DNA of 64,000 bases, taken from Hyphomicrobiales bacterium (GTDB lineage Bacteria; Pseudomonadota; Alphaproteobacteria; Rhizobiales; Rhizobiaceae). The stretch is taken from NCBI GenBank assembly GCA_900472175.1, contig UCHD01000012.1, positions 89,532-153,531 on the forward strand. Reading direction: 5' to 3'. The translations under genes and the position numbers were made by a program. How positions within the stretch are numbered: the stretch's first letter is position 1; every line of letters begins with the position of its first letter. Under the pieces are notes generated by a model. The model did not search any database. It was not told where the DNA came from and saw only the letters and a program-made list of their open reading frames with translations. Of this stretch, positions 43,626 through 52,695 are shown one piece after another.

Positions 43626-44498
43626 TCAGTCCGGATGTGGCAAGGCCGGGTTCTCCAGGGCGGCAATCTCCGGAATGATGCCGCCGTTGAAATAAGCATG
43701 CCAGAGATCGATCAGCGGCCGCAGTCTTTCCGCCTTCGGATGGTCCTTTTCCCACGGTTTTTCATATTGGAAATGCAGCACGCCGATCGAGGGCCAATCC
43801 CAGAGCGCCGGCATGTTGAACCAGACATATTGCAGCATGTTCATCGTGACAGGCAGGCCATGCCAGTCCGGAAAGAAATTTTGCAGGAAGGTCTGGTCGG
43901 TGCGCGGCCAGAACGCATCGGGGGTATCCAGCTGCTCCAGCATCGTCTCGTATGTCTGTAAACTGGGGGTCGCAACAAAGACGCCCGAGTTCAGCCGGTG
44001 AAAATCGGCAAGGCTTTCATAGACGTTAGGCGCTGCCGAAAATTCGGGATAGCCGAAATAACGATCGATGTTTTTCATGACCAGCGCATCGGCATCGATG
44101 AACATGCAGCGTTCGTATTCGATCAGTTGCCAAAGCCGCAGCTTGCAGAAATTGTCGAGCGGCGAGTGAAAGTCCGGTTTACGTCCCCTGGTGAACGGAG
44201 CCGCGCTGTGGAGATTTTTACGGGCATGCCGTTCATTGAAGGCGTCCGAAAGCGGTAAAAGGTCGGTGGCGATCAGCCGGCAGCCGAATTCGGCCAGTGG
44301 CGCCAGCGCATTTTGATGGACACCGCCTGTGTGGAGAACGGCGATATCGGCTTGTGTTCCGGTCAGGCGGATCGAGCGAGCCAATGCAGTTGCGCCCATG
44401 GCGTAGTCCGCATTGGTGACCAGCGTCACGAATGCGTGCCGCGATCCGGCAGGGCCGGATGGCGCGATACCGTCTGAAGCCGTTGCTGGCTGCCTCAT
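43626..44498 (-). CDS. sqdD: SqdD-like glycosyltransferase (GT8, glycogenin-type)
   Basis: A 290-residue glycosyltransferase of the GT8 family. The N-terminal fold opens with FVTLVTNADYAMGATALARS and the metal/nucleotide-sugar motif DAD is D135-A-D137 in RCMFIDADALVMKN; WPRTDQTFLQNFFPDWHGLP is the conserved later region. In the bacterial sulfolipid pathway SqdD is the likely transferase moving sulfoquinovose from UDP to an acceptor. It overlaps sqdB by four bases and precedes sqdC by 13 bp. Confidence 0.9.
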   Translation of the reverse strand: MRQPATASDGIAPSGPAGSRHAFVTLVTNADYAMGATALARSIRLTGTQADIAVLHTGGVHQNALAPLAEFGCRLIATDLLPLSDAFNERHARKNLHSAAPFTRGRKPDFHSPLDNFCKLRLWQLIEYERCMFIDADALVMKNIDRYFGYPEFSAAPNVYESLADFHRLNSGVFVATPSLQTYETMLEQLDTPDAFWPRTDQTFLQNFFPDWHGLPVTMNMLQYVWFNMPALWDWPSIGVLHFQYEKPWEKDHPKAERLRPLIDLWHAYFNGGIIPEIAALENPALPHPD

Positions 44499-45715
44499 GA
44501 AACCGATTTCAGCCTTCTTCCTTCCGGATCGTGATTGATCCTGGCAGCGATATCCCTGGTCCAGGCCGAGACGGCGGGCACGCGGCTGCGATCAACACGG
44601 TAGGCGTATTTCTTGCCGACATCGACGATTTCCGCAAGCAGGCCGTCCTGCAGCGTGATCGGGTTGAGGCCGAGTTGGCGGAACTTTTCGTTGCGCACGA
44701 CGAGATCGTTTTCGGCAGCCTCTTTCCGTGGGTTGGGAAGCCAGGCGATATCGGAGCCGGTGAGCCCGGCGATCATTTCGGCGAGATCGCGAATCCTATG
44801 CGTCTCGGTCATCTGATTGAAGATTTCGACGCGGGCACCACGCTGCGGCGGGTTTTTCAGCGCCAGTTCGATGCAGCGGACCGAATCCTGGATATGGATG
44901 AAGGCGCGGGTCTGGCCGCCGGTGCCGTGCACAGTCAGCGGATAGCCGATCGCCGCCTGGATGAGGAAGCGATTGAGCACCGTGCCGTAATCGCCGTCAT
45001 AGTCGAAGCGGTTGATCAACTGTTCGTGGCGGCGGGTCTGCTCGGTGTGGGTGCCCCAGACGATGCCTTGATGCAGGTCGGTGATCCGCATACCGTCGTT
45101 CTTGGCATAGAACTGGAACAGCAACTGATCGAGGCATTTGGTCATGTGGTAAATCGAGCCGGGATTGGCAGGGTAGAGAATATCCTGCCTTGCCGTTTCG
45201 CCGCTTTCGGTCTCGATGCCGACCGGAAGATAGCCCTCGGGGATTGCGGCGCCAACCGTCGAATAACCGTAGACGCCCATGGTGCCGAGATGGACGAGAT
45301 GGGCATCGAGGCTGATCTCGACCATGGCATTCAAGAGATTATGGGTGGCATTGACGTTGTTGTTGACGGTATAGTTCTTGTGGCGATCGCTCTTCATCGA
45401 ATAGGGTGCGGCGCGCTGCTCGGCAAAATGGATGACGGCATCCGGGCGGTTTTCTGCAAGCCAATTTTTCAGAAGTTCATAGTCGCGGGCAAGATCGATC
45501 AGATGAAAATGGATACGCCGGCCGGTCTCCGCGTGCCAGATGCGGGTGCGTTCCTGTATGGAATCCATCGGCGTCAGCGACTGGACGCCCAGCTCCGTAT
45601 CGATCCAGCGGCGTGAGAGATTGTCCAGAATATGGATGTCATGTCCGGCATCGGACAAATGCAGGGATGTCGGCCAGCCGACAAAACCATCACCGCCAAG
45701 GACAGCAATTTTCAT
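44495..45715 (-). CDS. sqdB: UDP-sulfoquinovose synthase SqdB
   Basis: A 406-residue extended SDR enzyme that makes UDP-sulfoquinovose from UDP-glucose and sulfite. The Rossmann motif is GGDGFVGW at 7-14, the catalytic T145 in HLGTMGVYG, Y189 and K193 in SIYHMTKCLDQ; WRHxx-like AEQRAAPYSM near 98-107 and VWGTHTEQTRR near 230 are SQD1/SqdB hallmarks. The ATG is preceded by an AAGGAGAC ribosome-binding site. It is the first gene of sqdBDC. The lipid product helps replace phospholipids under phosphate limitation. Confidence 0.96.
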   Translation of the reverse strand: MKIAVLGGDGFVGWPTSLHLSDAGHDIHILDNLSRRWIDTELGVQSLTPMDSIQERTRIWHAETGRRIHFHLIDLARDYELLKNWLAENRPDAVIHFAEQRAAPYSMKSDRHKNYTVNNNVNATHNLLNAMVEISLDAHLVHLGTMGVYGYSTVGAAIPEGYLPVGIETESGETARQDILYPANPGSIYHMTKCLDQLLFQFYAKNDGMRITDLHQGIVWGTHTEQTRRHEQLINRFDYDGDYGTVLNRFLIQAAIGYPLTVHGTGGQTRAFIHIQDSVRCIELALKNPPQRGARVEIFNQMTETHRIRDLAEMIAGLTGSDIAWLPNPRKEAAENDLVVRNEKFRQLGLNPITLQDGLLAEIVDVGKKYAYRVDRSRVPAVSAWTRDIAARINHDPEGRRLKSVS

Positions 45716-45836
45716 GCACGTCGTCTCCTTCAGGTGGAACGCTATGGATGGTGATAGGGGCGGATTGTGACAGGACGACAATGCTTGCCAAAAGCAATTT
45801 GTTCCGTCACAGAAAAACAAAAATCAGAGGATGCCC

Positions 45837-46280
45837 ATGACCTTGATCGCACTTTCCGGCGAGCTGACGGATGCCGGACACCGGCTGGTGCAGCGCGTCT
45901 ATTACGAGGACACGGATTTTTCCGGCGTCGTCTATCATGCCCGCTATCTGCATTTCATGGAGCGTGCACGCACCGATTATCTGCGCCTTCTCGGCGTCGA
46001 GCAGGCAACGCTGGCGATCGAGGGGGACACGGAAGGTCTGGTCTTCGTCGTCCACCGGATGGAGATCGATTTCAAGCAACCGGCGCGCATGGACGATATC
46101 CTGACGATCACCACGGCGACGGAAAAAGCTGGCGGTGCCAAGATGGTCTTGCAGCAGGAAATCCGCCGCGAGGGCACGCTGCTGATCGCCGCCAAGGTGA
46201 TCATCGCCGTCATCAACGGGCAGGGACGGCCGCGGCGGCTGCCGGAAACACTGGGCAAGAAATTCCTTGGGCAGGGGTGA
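45837..46280 (+). CDS. ybgC: YbgC-type acyl-CoA thioesterase (tol-pal associated)
   Basis: A 147-residue hotdog-fold thioesterase. The ATG giving MTLIALSGELTD is spaced correctly from GAGG; a second ATG two codons earlier is too close. The active-site motif is YYEDTDFSGVVYHARYLHF near residues 22-40 with the catalytic Asp. YbgC hydrolyses short acyl-CoA and is usually the first gene of the tol-pal cluster. Here it is separated from tolQ by the oppositely oriented ligD/ku pair, so it probably has its own transcript. Confidence 0.93.
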   Translation: MTLIALSGELTDAGHRLVQRVYYEDTDFSGVVYHARYLHFMERARTDYLRLLGVEQATLAIEGDTEGLVFVVHRMEIDFKQPARMDDILTITTATEKAGGAKMVLQQEIRREGTLLIAAKVIIAVINGQGRPRRLPETLGKKFLGQG

Positions 46281-46283
46281 GTT

Positions 46284-48908
46284 TCAGTCCCCGGCTTCGA
46301 CCGCTTTCAGCATTGCCTTGGTCAGGCTCTGTTTCCAGTCCTTCGCCTCGGCCCAGGGATCAATGCCGCTTTCCAGGCGCTCGAGAATATCCGGGATGTG
46401 GAAACCGTTGGCAGCGCCGAGATCACCAAGCTCATCCCAGCTGACCGGCATTGCCACCGGACCTTTGGCGCGGGCGCGCACCGAATAGGGAGCGACGGCG
46501 GTGGAGCCGCGCTCGTTGCGCAGCCAGTCGATGAAGATGCGGCCCTTGCGCTTTGCCTTGGACATGGTGGCAATGTAATTGTCCGGATCGTCATCGGCGA
46601 TCTTGGCCGAAAGCTCCTTGGCGAAGGCCTTGGCCTCTTCCCACGGCGCGCGGCGCGACAAAGGCACGATGACATGGATGCCCTTGCCACCGGAGACCAT
46701 GGCGACGGATTTCAGGCCAAGTTTTTCCAACGCGTCGCGAAGCGAGATGGCCGCGTGTTTGACGGTTTCGAAGGTGACGCTCGGGTCCGGATCGAGATCG
46801 AAGACGAGGCGGTCGGCAGCGTCGAGCCGGTCGATGGTCGAGCCCCAGATGTGCAACTCGATCGTGCCCATCTGCACGGCGGCCACCAGTCCTTTGGCGT
46901 CATCGACATACAGATAGTTGGCCATGTCGCCATCGGATTCCTCGATCGGGACCTGATGGATTTCATCGGGAAAGCCGTCGCCGGCATGTTTCTGGTAGAA
47001 ACACTGATGATCCGGTCCCTGCGGGCAGCGCAGGATCGATGCGGGGTGTTTGGCGGCAAATGGCAGCATGCGATCGGCAATGACGCCGTAATAGCGGGCA
47101 AGGTCGATCTTGGTGATATCCGGATTTGAGAAAAGCAGCCGACCGGCATGGGTGATGCGGATGCCAAGCACATCGCCGTCAGCGTCTTTTTCCTTTCGGC
47201 CGGCGGGTTTTTTGGTTTCAGCCGAAGCGGTCTTCTCTGAGCCCACTCTTTTGCCCGTTTCGGCCTTGGCCGGAGGCGGTGTCTTTTTCGTCTCGGGTGT
47301 CACGCTGGAAGCCTCCTTGTCCTCGCGCAGGCCTTCGAACGAGCCGTGCCGGATATGACCATCGTCGGTAAATTCTGCGAAATCCACCTCTGCCACAAGG
47401 TCTGGTGTCAGCCAGACGGCGTCCCGGGTAATGTCGTTCGGAACCGTGTCAAATGGCGAGGTCTTGCGCTTCAACTTTGAAAATCGGTTGGCCAAATCGG
47501 CCATGGTCTCTTCGTCGAACCCGGTGCCGACGCGGCCCTGATAGACGAACTTGCCATCCTCATAGGCACCGACCAGCAGCGAGGCGAACGCTCGGCTGCG
47601 TTTGTCGGACGGCGAGTAGCCGCCGATGATGAATTCCTGGCGTTTCGTGCATTTGATCTTCAGCCAGCTGCCGGTTCGGCCTTCGCGGTAGGGGGCATCG
47701 GCTTTCTTGGCGATGATGCCTTCCTGCCCGGCCTTGCACATGGCATGGAATACCTTGTCGCCATTGCCACGCACATGCTCGCTATATTGGATCGCGCGGC
47801 TCGGTCCCAGCGTGTCCAGCAGCGATTTCAGCATCGCCTTGCGCTCGATCAGTGGCTTCTTGCGCAAATCCTTGCCGTCATGTTGCAGCAGATCGAAGGC
47901 ATAGAACCGCGTTTCACGACCAGTCTTGATTGCTTTTTGAAGTGCGGAGAATTTCGAACCCTCGTCTGAGGCAGCGACGGCTTCACCATCGATCAAGGCT
48001 GTGTCGCAATCGAGATCGGTAAACCCGTGGGCAATGTCTGGAAATTTTTCCGTCCAGTCCAGCCCCGTGCGGGTGAAGCAGGTGATGCCGCCCTTGCCGA
48101 TGGAAATCATCAGGCGGTAGCCGTCGAACTTGGCTTCGTTCAGCCAGCCGTCACTATCAGGCGCATCTGCGGTAAGGGTTGCAAGTTGCGGCTTGACGAA
48201 GGCGGGCGCTTTTCCCGTCCGCTTCCGCTCCGCTCGAACCTCGGATTCCTCCTGTGCAACGGCGCCCGCCTTGACGTTGGCGGCGGCACTTTTTGCAGAT
48301 TCCCAGACATGAGCTGTCTTTTCCCCTCGGCCCTCCGCGATCTCCTCCATCGAGCGGCCGGTTTTGATGCTGGTCAGGTTGTCCGTCAGCAGGCTTTCGC
48401 CGTCATCACCGGTCTCTTCGTCATGCTCCTTGATCAGCAGCCAGTTTTCGCGCTTTTCGCCGTTGCGCGGTTTCATTCGCACTAAGGCCCAGCCACCGTG
48501 CATGCGCTGGCCGTGGATATGGAACTTGAGTTTGCCTTCCTTCAGGCCTTCGTCCGGGTCGTTGTCCGGTTCCCACCAGCCGGTGTCCCACAGCATCACC
48601 GTGCCGCCGCCATATTGTTTCTTGGGGATCGTGCCTTCGAAATCGCCATAGGCCACGGGATGATCTTCAGTGCGCACGGCAAGCCGTTTGTCTTCGGGGT
48701 TAATGCTTGGGCCGCGCGTCACCGCCCAGCTCTTTAAAACACCCTTCCATTCCAGCCGGAAATCGTAATGCAGACGGGTCGCATCGTGTTTCTGCACCAG
48801 GAAAAGCTTTCCCGCCTTGGCAGGTTTTGCCGCGCCCTTGGGTTCGGCAGTCTTGGTGAAGTCGCGCTTGCGGTTATACTCGGTGAGGGAATCGTGATGC
48901 TCGGCCAT
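46284..48908 (-). CDS. ligD: Multifunctional DNA ligase D (NHEJ)
   Basis: An 874-residue fusion with three domains in the order phosphoesterase, ligase, polymerase. Residues 36-170: 3'-phosphoesterase, with QKHDATRLHYDFRLE and YGDFEGTIPKKQYGGG. Residues 245-560: ATP-dependent ligase, nucleotidyl-lysine K260 in NEAKFDGYRLM. Residues 590-870: primase/polymerase, with RLVFDLDPDPS (metal ligands), VSGGKGIHVIVPLS and RNERGSTAVAPYSVRARAKG. This order is the proteobacterial type. It repairs double-strand breaks with Ku, encoded 10 bp upstream. A DNA insertion is implied because the pair splits ybgC from tolQ. Confidence 0.95.
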   Translation of the reverse strand: MAEHHDSLTEYNRKRDFTKTAEPKGAAKPAKAGKLFLVQKHDATRLHYDFRLEWKGVLKSWAVTRGPSINPEDKRLAVRTEDHPVAYGDFEGTIPKKQYGGGTVMLWDTGWWEPDNDPDEGLKEGKLKFHIHGQRMHGGWALVRMKPRNGEKRENWLLIKEHDEETGDDGESLLTDNLTSIKTGRSMEEIAEGRGEKTAHVWESAKSAAANVKAGAVAQEESEVRAERKRTGKAPAFVKPQLATLTADAPDSDGWLNEAKFDGYRLMISIGKGGITCFTRTGLDWTEKFPDIAHGFTDLDCDTALIDGEAVAASDEGSKFSALQKAIKTGRETRFYAFDLLQHDGKDLRKKPLIERKAMLKSLLDTLGPSRAIQYSEHVRGNGDKVFHAMCKAGQEGIIAKKADAPYREGRTGSWLKIKCTKRQEFIIGGYSPSDKRSRAFASLLVGAYEDGKFVYQGRVGTGFDEETMADLANRFSKLKRKTSPFDTVPNDITRDAVWLTPDLVAEVDFAEFTDDGHIRHGSFEGLREDKEASSVTPETKKTPPPAKAETGKRVGSEKTASAETKKPAGRKEKDADGDVLGIRITHAGRLLFSNPDITKIDLARYYGVIADRMLPFAAKHPASILRCPQGPDHQCFYQKHAGDGFPDEIHQVPIEESDGDMANYLYVDDAKGLVAAVQMGTIELHIWGSTIDRLDAADRLVFDLDPDPSVTFETVKHAAISLRDALEKLGLKSVAMVSGGKGIHVIVPLSRRAPWEEAKAFAKELSAKIADDDPDNYIATMSKAKRKGRIFIDWLRNERGSTAVAPYSVRARAKGPVAMPVSWDELGDLGAANGFHIPDILERLESGIDPWAEAKDWKQSLTKAMLKAVEAGD

Positions 48909-48918
48909 AGCAAGTGCC

Positions 48919-49758
48919 TCAGGCGGATTTTTTCTTCGGGGCGGCTTTTCTGGGGGCAGCTTTCGCGCCGCTGCCCTCAAGGCTTTTCTTCAGCGCCGAC
49001 ATGAGGTCGACGACATTGTCGCCGCGCTTGCCGGTGTCATCCTCTTCTTCGACCTCGATCTTTGCCTTCTTGCCTTTGAGCTTTCTCTGGACGAGTTCCT
49101 TGAGTGCTAGCGAGTAATTGTCCTTGAAGCTGGCGGCGTCGAAAGGCGCAGTCTTCTTGTCGATCAGCGCCGTTGCTACCTCCAGAAGGTCGTCGTCGGA
49201 CGTTTTGCCGGAAAGCCCATGGAACATCGGGTCGGCCTTGCGCAGTTCATCGGTATAATGCAGCGTTTCCAGAAGCAGGCCATCACCGCAAGGTTTGATC
49301 GCGGCGATATATTCGCGGCCCCGCAGGGTTAGCTGGCCAAGCCCCACCTTTCCGGCTTTGCGAAGCGCGTCACGCACGACACGATAGGCATCCTCGGCCA
49401 GATCGTCGGCGGGAACGACGTAATAGGGTTTGTCATAGTAGATCGGCGAGATTTCCGAGGCATCGACGAACTGCACGAGTTCGAGCGTCTTTTTGGTCTC
49501 GAGCTTGACGGCATCGATTTCTTCCGGCTCGAGCAGGACATATTTGCCGCTTTCGTATTCATAGCCCTTGACGATCTCGTCAGTGTCGACCGGGCCGATG
49601 CCATCGACCACCTTGTCGTAGTGCACCGGCTTGCCCGAGGGCTCGTGGATCTGGCGAAAGGCAAAACGCGCACCGGTCTTGGTGGCGCTGAAAACCTCGA
49701 CGGGAATGGAGACGAGGGAGAGGCGTAACTGTCCTTTCCACAATGCACGCGATACCAT
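48919..49758 (-). CDS. ku: Ku DNA end-binding protein
   Basis: A 279-residue bacterial Ku. It starts MVSRALWKGQLRLSLVSIPV, the family signature, with IHEPSGKPVHYDKVVDGIG and KGYEYESGKYVLLEPEEIDA typical of the ring. The core ends near residue 225, followed by a basic tail (GSGAKAAPRKAAPKKK) that in other Ku proteins helps DNA threading and LigD recruitment. It lies 10 bp upstream of ligD and 24 bp downstream of a small unknown gene. Confidence 0.95.
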   Translation of the reverse strand: MVSRALWKGQLRLSLVSIPVEVFSATKTGARFAFRQIHEPSGKPVHYDKVVDGIGPVDTDEIVKGYEYESGKYVLLEPEEIDAVKLETKKTLELVQFVDASEISPIYYDKPYYVVPADDLAEDAYRVVRDALRKAGKVGLGQLTLRGREYIAAIKPCGDGLLLETLHYTDELRKADPMFHGLSGKTSDDDLLEVATALIDKKTAPFDAASFKDNYSLALKELVQRKLKGKKAKIEVEEEDDTGKRGDNVVDLMSALKKSLEGSGAKAAPRKAAPKKKSA

Positions 49759-49782
49759 GTCTCCACCTTTTCTCGATTTGGC

Positions 49783-50055
49783 CTAGTGTGGAATGTTCCG
49801 GCCGGCCGTGTCGCTGGCGAGCAATCGTTCCAACGCGGCAACGTCCTCGCTGGTGATAACCGGTACGGGATCCGACGCCATCGCCTGCAATACCTCCGGC
49901 GAGATGGCGTCATTTTCAATCGCCCATTCGAGCGCTTGCCGCGTTTCGCGCTCCGCCCGGAGCTGCGCATAGAGCGCAAGGATCAGCCGGTCGCGATGAT
50001 CGAATTTCGGCCGGGAGGAACGTTTGGACGATGTCTTTGGCGTGATCGTGCTCAT
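49783..50055 (-). CDS. Small hypothetical protein upstream of ku
   Basis: A 90-residue protein with a Lys/Ser/Arg-rich N-terminus (TPKTSSKRSSRPKFDHRDR), a central helix LILALYAQLRAERETRQALE and an acidic C-terminal half. I recognise no family. The basic tail could contact nucleic acid. It is 24 bp from ku on the same strand, so it may be the first gene of a three-gene ku-ligD unit; the link to end joining is inferred only from position. Confidence 0.6.
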   Translation of the reverse strand: MSTITPKTSSKRSSRPKFDHRDRLILALYAQLRAERETRQALEWAIENDAISPEVLQAMASDPVPVITSEDVAALERLLASDTAGRNIPH

Positions 50056-50363
50056 GTCCGCTCAACGCAGCCGGACCTTGAATGTTCCCGCAGGACATCA
50101 TGGCAAAGATGACAGTGCGGTGCAGTAAAGTAACACTCCCTTAACCATAATGATGTCTTAATGGCTGTATTAGGGTTTTGTGCACTGCACGTCATCCTTT
50201 CACCAAGATTGAACGCAAGAAGGCAGACAGGAAGCTTAAATATCGGCATGAGGCCGGTTATCGGCAGCTGCCGGGTCAATCTTGCAACAATGACGTTTAA
50301 GCACCCTGGCTGTGAGCATGAGATTGCTCTTGCCGGGCGTTTGGATTCGGGGATTTGAGAACG
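50056..50363. other. Intergenic region upstream of tolQ
   Basis: 308 bp without a convincing gene, between divergent transcription units. It should carry the tolQRAB promoter and one for the small gene before ku. A short palindrome GTGCA-C-TGCAC is at 50180-50190. AT-rich stretches lie near 50140-50175 and 50240. Confidence 0.55.
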
Positions 50364-51083
50364 ATGGAACAGGTCGGATTGGCTGCGGCGACGACAGACG
50401 TAACGCTGTGGTCGCTATTCATGGAGGCGGGCTTCGTGGTGAAGCTCGTCATGCTGGGATTGATCGGCGCCTCGATCTGGACCTGGGCGATCGTCGTCGA
50501 CAAGACGCTGAAATTCGGCAAGGTGCGCCGTCAGCTGGATGCGTTCGAACAGGTGTTCTGGTCTGGCCAGTCGCTGGAAGAACTCTACCGGACATTGTCC
50601 GACCGGACGACCTCCGGCATGGGGGCGATCTTCGTCTCTGCCATGCGCGAATGGAAGAAGTCCTTCGAGCGCGGCGCCCGCTCGCCGATCGGTCTACAGA
50701 TGCGTATCGACCGGGCGATGGACGTGACGCTGGCGCGTGAAGCCGAAGCACTGGAATCGCGGCTCGGTTCGCTCGCCACCATCGGTTCGGCCGGTCCGTT
50801 CGTCGGTCTGTTTGGTACCGTCGTCGGTATCATGACCTCGTTCCAGGCCATCGCCGGCTCGAAGTCGACAAACCTTGCAGTCGTCGCCCCCGGTATCGCC
50901 GAGGCGCTTCTCGCCACCGCAATCGGCCTTCTCGCCGCTATCCCGGCGGTTATCGCCTACAACAAGTTCTCCGCCGATGCCGGCAAGCTGACGGCCCGCA
51001 TGGAAGGGTTTGCCGACGAGTTCTCGGCCATTCTTTCGCGCCAGATCGATGAGAAGCTGCAGCCGCGCCAGGCCGCGCAGTAA
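50364..51083 (+). CDS. tolQ: Tol-Pal proton channel subunit TolQ
   Basis: A 239-residue inner-membrane protein. The ATG giving MEQVGLAAATTD is preferred; a TTG three codons earlier is in frame. Three transmembrane segments are visible near residues 20-40 (VKLVMLGLIGASIWTWAIVV), 135-158 (LGSLATIGSAGPFVGLFGTVVG) and 170-195 (APGIAEALLATAIGLLAAIPA), the last two forming the ion path. It works with TolR to energise TolA at the division site. It is 32 bp upstream of tolR. Confidence 0.95.
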   Translation: MEQVGLAAATTDVTLWSLFMEAGFVVKLVMLGLIGASIWTWAIVVDKTLKFGKVRRQLDAFEQVFWSGQSLEELYRTLSDRTTSGMGAIFVSAMREWKKSFERGARSPIGLQMRIDRAMDVTLAREAEALESRLGSLATIGSAGPFVGLFGTVVGIMTSFQAIAGSKSTNLAVVAPGIAEALLATAIGLLAAIPAVIAYNKFSADAGKLTARMEGFADEFSAILSRQIDEKLQPRQAAQ

Positions 51084-51115
51084 GCCCGCAGCGGCACGAA
51101 GACGGAGATAGACCA

Positions 51116-51580
51116 ATGGGTATGTCAGCAGCAGGTGGTGGATCGAAGGGTGGCGGCCGTCGCCGCGGTGGCCGTGGCGGCCGAGGCGGCAAGGGCGTCA
51201 TGAGCGAAATCAACGTGACGCCGTTCGTCGACGTCATGCTGGTTCTTCTGATCATCTTCATGGTTGCGGCCCCGATGATGACGGTCGGTGTGCCGATCGA
51301 CCTGCCGGAAACGCAGGCCAAGGCGCTGAATGCCGAAACCCAGCCGATCACGATTTCGGTCAAGAGCGACGGCCAGGTTTTCCTGCAGGAAACACCGATC
51401 CCGGTCGAAGAGGTTGCCGCAAAGCTCCAGGCGATTGCCACGACGGGCTATAGCGAGCGCATCTTCGTGCGCGGTGATGCGACATCGCCTTACGGCGTGA
51501 TCGCCGATGTCATGGCGCGTATCCAGGAAGCAGGCTTCAAGAATATCGGTCTCGTCACCCAGCCGCAGAAGGGCCAGTAG
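51116..51580 (+). CDS. tolR: Tol-Pal subunit TolR
   Basis: A 154-residue ExbD/TolR protein. The N-terminus has a Gly/Arg-rich cytoplasmic stretch (SAAGGGSKGGGRRRGG), then SEINVTPFVDVMLVLLIIFMV, in which the Asp is the proton-carrying residue in the membrane helix. The rest is a periplasmic domain with ITISVKSDGQVFLQETPIPV and a C-terminal FVRGDATSPYGVIADVMARI. The Gly/Arg start is unusually long compared with E. coli TolR. The gap to tolA is only 10 bp. Confidence 0.95.
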   Translation: MGMSAAGGGSKGGGRRRGGRGGRGGKGVMSEINVTPFVDVMLVLLIIFMVAAPMMTVGVPIDLPETQAKALNAETQPITISVKSDGQVFLQETPIPVEEVAAKLQAIATTGYSERIFVRGDATSPYGVIADVMARIQEAGFKNIGLVTQPQKGQ

Positions 51581-51590
51581 AGCGCGTACG

Positions 51591-52658
51591 ATGAAGAGCA
51601 GTCTCATCACATCCGCTGTGCTGCATGGCCTGGTTTTGACCTGGGCGCTGGTGTCGCTCGGCAGTCCCAAATCGTTCGAGGTCTCCAATATGGAGTCCAT
51701 TCCGGTCGATATGGTCTCTGTCGAAGAACTGACCCAGTTGCAGATGGGGGACGCAAAGGCTCCGAAGTCGGAGAAGCCTTCGCCCGTTCCGACAAAAAAG
51801 CCGGTCGAGAACAATGATGGTGAAAACGTTGGCGATAACAGCGTCGATCTGAAAACACCGCCGAAGCCGGAATCAAAGCCGATCGAGAAAGAATCGACCG
51901 GTGCGATCAAGTCTGAAGACGTGCCGCTGCCGAAACCCGAGCCAGTGAAGGAAGACAAGCCCGAGGTGACGGAAGACAAGCCGGCATCCGAGCCTGCAAC
52001 GGAAGTTGCCGCGCTCCCGGAACCGAAGCAGGAGGTCCAGCCAGACCCCAAGCCTGCGGAAACGCCGGCCGAGGAAAAGCCTGCGGAAAATCCGGATGCG
52101 GAAGCGCTGCCGGATAAGGTTCCGACGCCGATGGCAAAGCCGAAGGTTGAGCAACCAGCGCAGACGGCCAAGACGCCCGATCGTAAGAACGAAGAAAACA
52201 AAACCGAGAAGAAGAAGACATCGACTGCCATGAAGTCGGACTTCGATGCCGACGAAGTCGCAGCGCTTCTCAACAAGCAGGATTCATCCGGCGGCGGCAA
52301 GAAGCGGTCCAGCGAAACGGCTTCGCTTGGTGCAAAGAAGACCACCGGCAACACGCTGTCCGCCAGCGAAATGGATGCGCTGCGGGGCCGCATCGAGAAC
52401 AATTGGTCCGTTGTCGCCGGCATCTCCGGTGCCGAAGGGCTGACGATCACGGTGACGATGCAGCTCGACAAGAATGGCGAGATCGTCGGGCGGCCTGAAG
52501 TGGTCGCGTCCGGCGGCACGGATTCGGCGCGGCGAACCTTCGAGGGAAGTGTGCGGCGGGCCATCATGAAATCGGCGCCGTTCGATAACTTGCCGGCAGA
52601 CAAATACGATTCCTGGAGCGAAGTGGTCGTCAATTTCGATCCAAGCTCCATGCTTTAG
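51591..52658 (+). CDS. tolA: Tol-Pal linker protein TolA
   Basis: A 355-residue protein started at the ATG giving MKSSLITSAVLHG; the frame is open earlier but inside tolR. The N-terminal membrane anchor (ITSAVLHGLVLTWALVSLG) contacts TolQR. Residues 40-230 are a low-complexity Pro/Glu/Lys region, unlike the Ala-rich helix of E. coli TolA. The C-terminal 100 residues form the TonB-like domain (ALRGRIENNWSVVAGISGAE, then TITVTMQLDKNGEIVG). It spans the periplasm to Pal and TolB. Confidence 0.92.
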   Translation: MKSSLITSAVLHGLVLTWALVSLGSPKSFEVSNMESIPVDMVSVEELTQLQMGDAKAPKSEKPSPVPTKKPVENNDGENVGDNSVDLKTPPKPESKPIEKESTGAIKSEDVPLPKPEPVKEDKPEVTEDKPASEPATEVAALPEPKQEVQPDPKPAETPAEEKPAENPDAEALPDKVPTPMAKPKVEQPAQTAKTPDRKNEENKTEKKKTSTAMKSDFDADEVAALLNKQDSSGGGKKRSSETASLGAKKTTGNTLSASEMDALRGRIENNWSVVAGISGAEGLTITVTMQLDKNGEIVGRPEVVASGGTDSARRTFEGSVRRAIMKSAPFDNLPADKYDSWSEVVVNFDPSSML

Positions 52659-52695
52659 AACATCATAGAATGAATGGCTGAAAGGCTCCGTTACA

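Noticed and set aside
50130-50176. Possible CtrA site upstream of tolQ
   Set aside because: The TTAA repeats are spaced 13 and 8 bases, not seven.
51125-52651. Ser/Gly-rich open frame opposite tolA
   Set aside because: Reverse complement of the Pro/Glu/Lys-rich region of TolA; the low complexity explains it.
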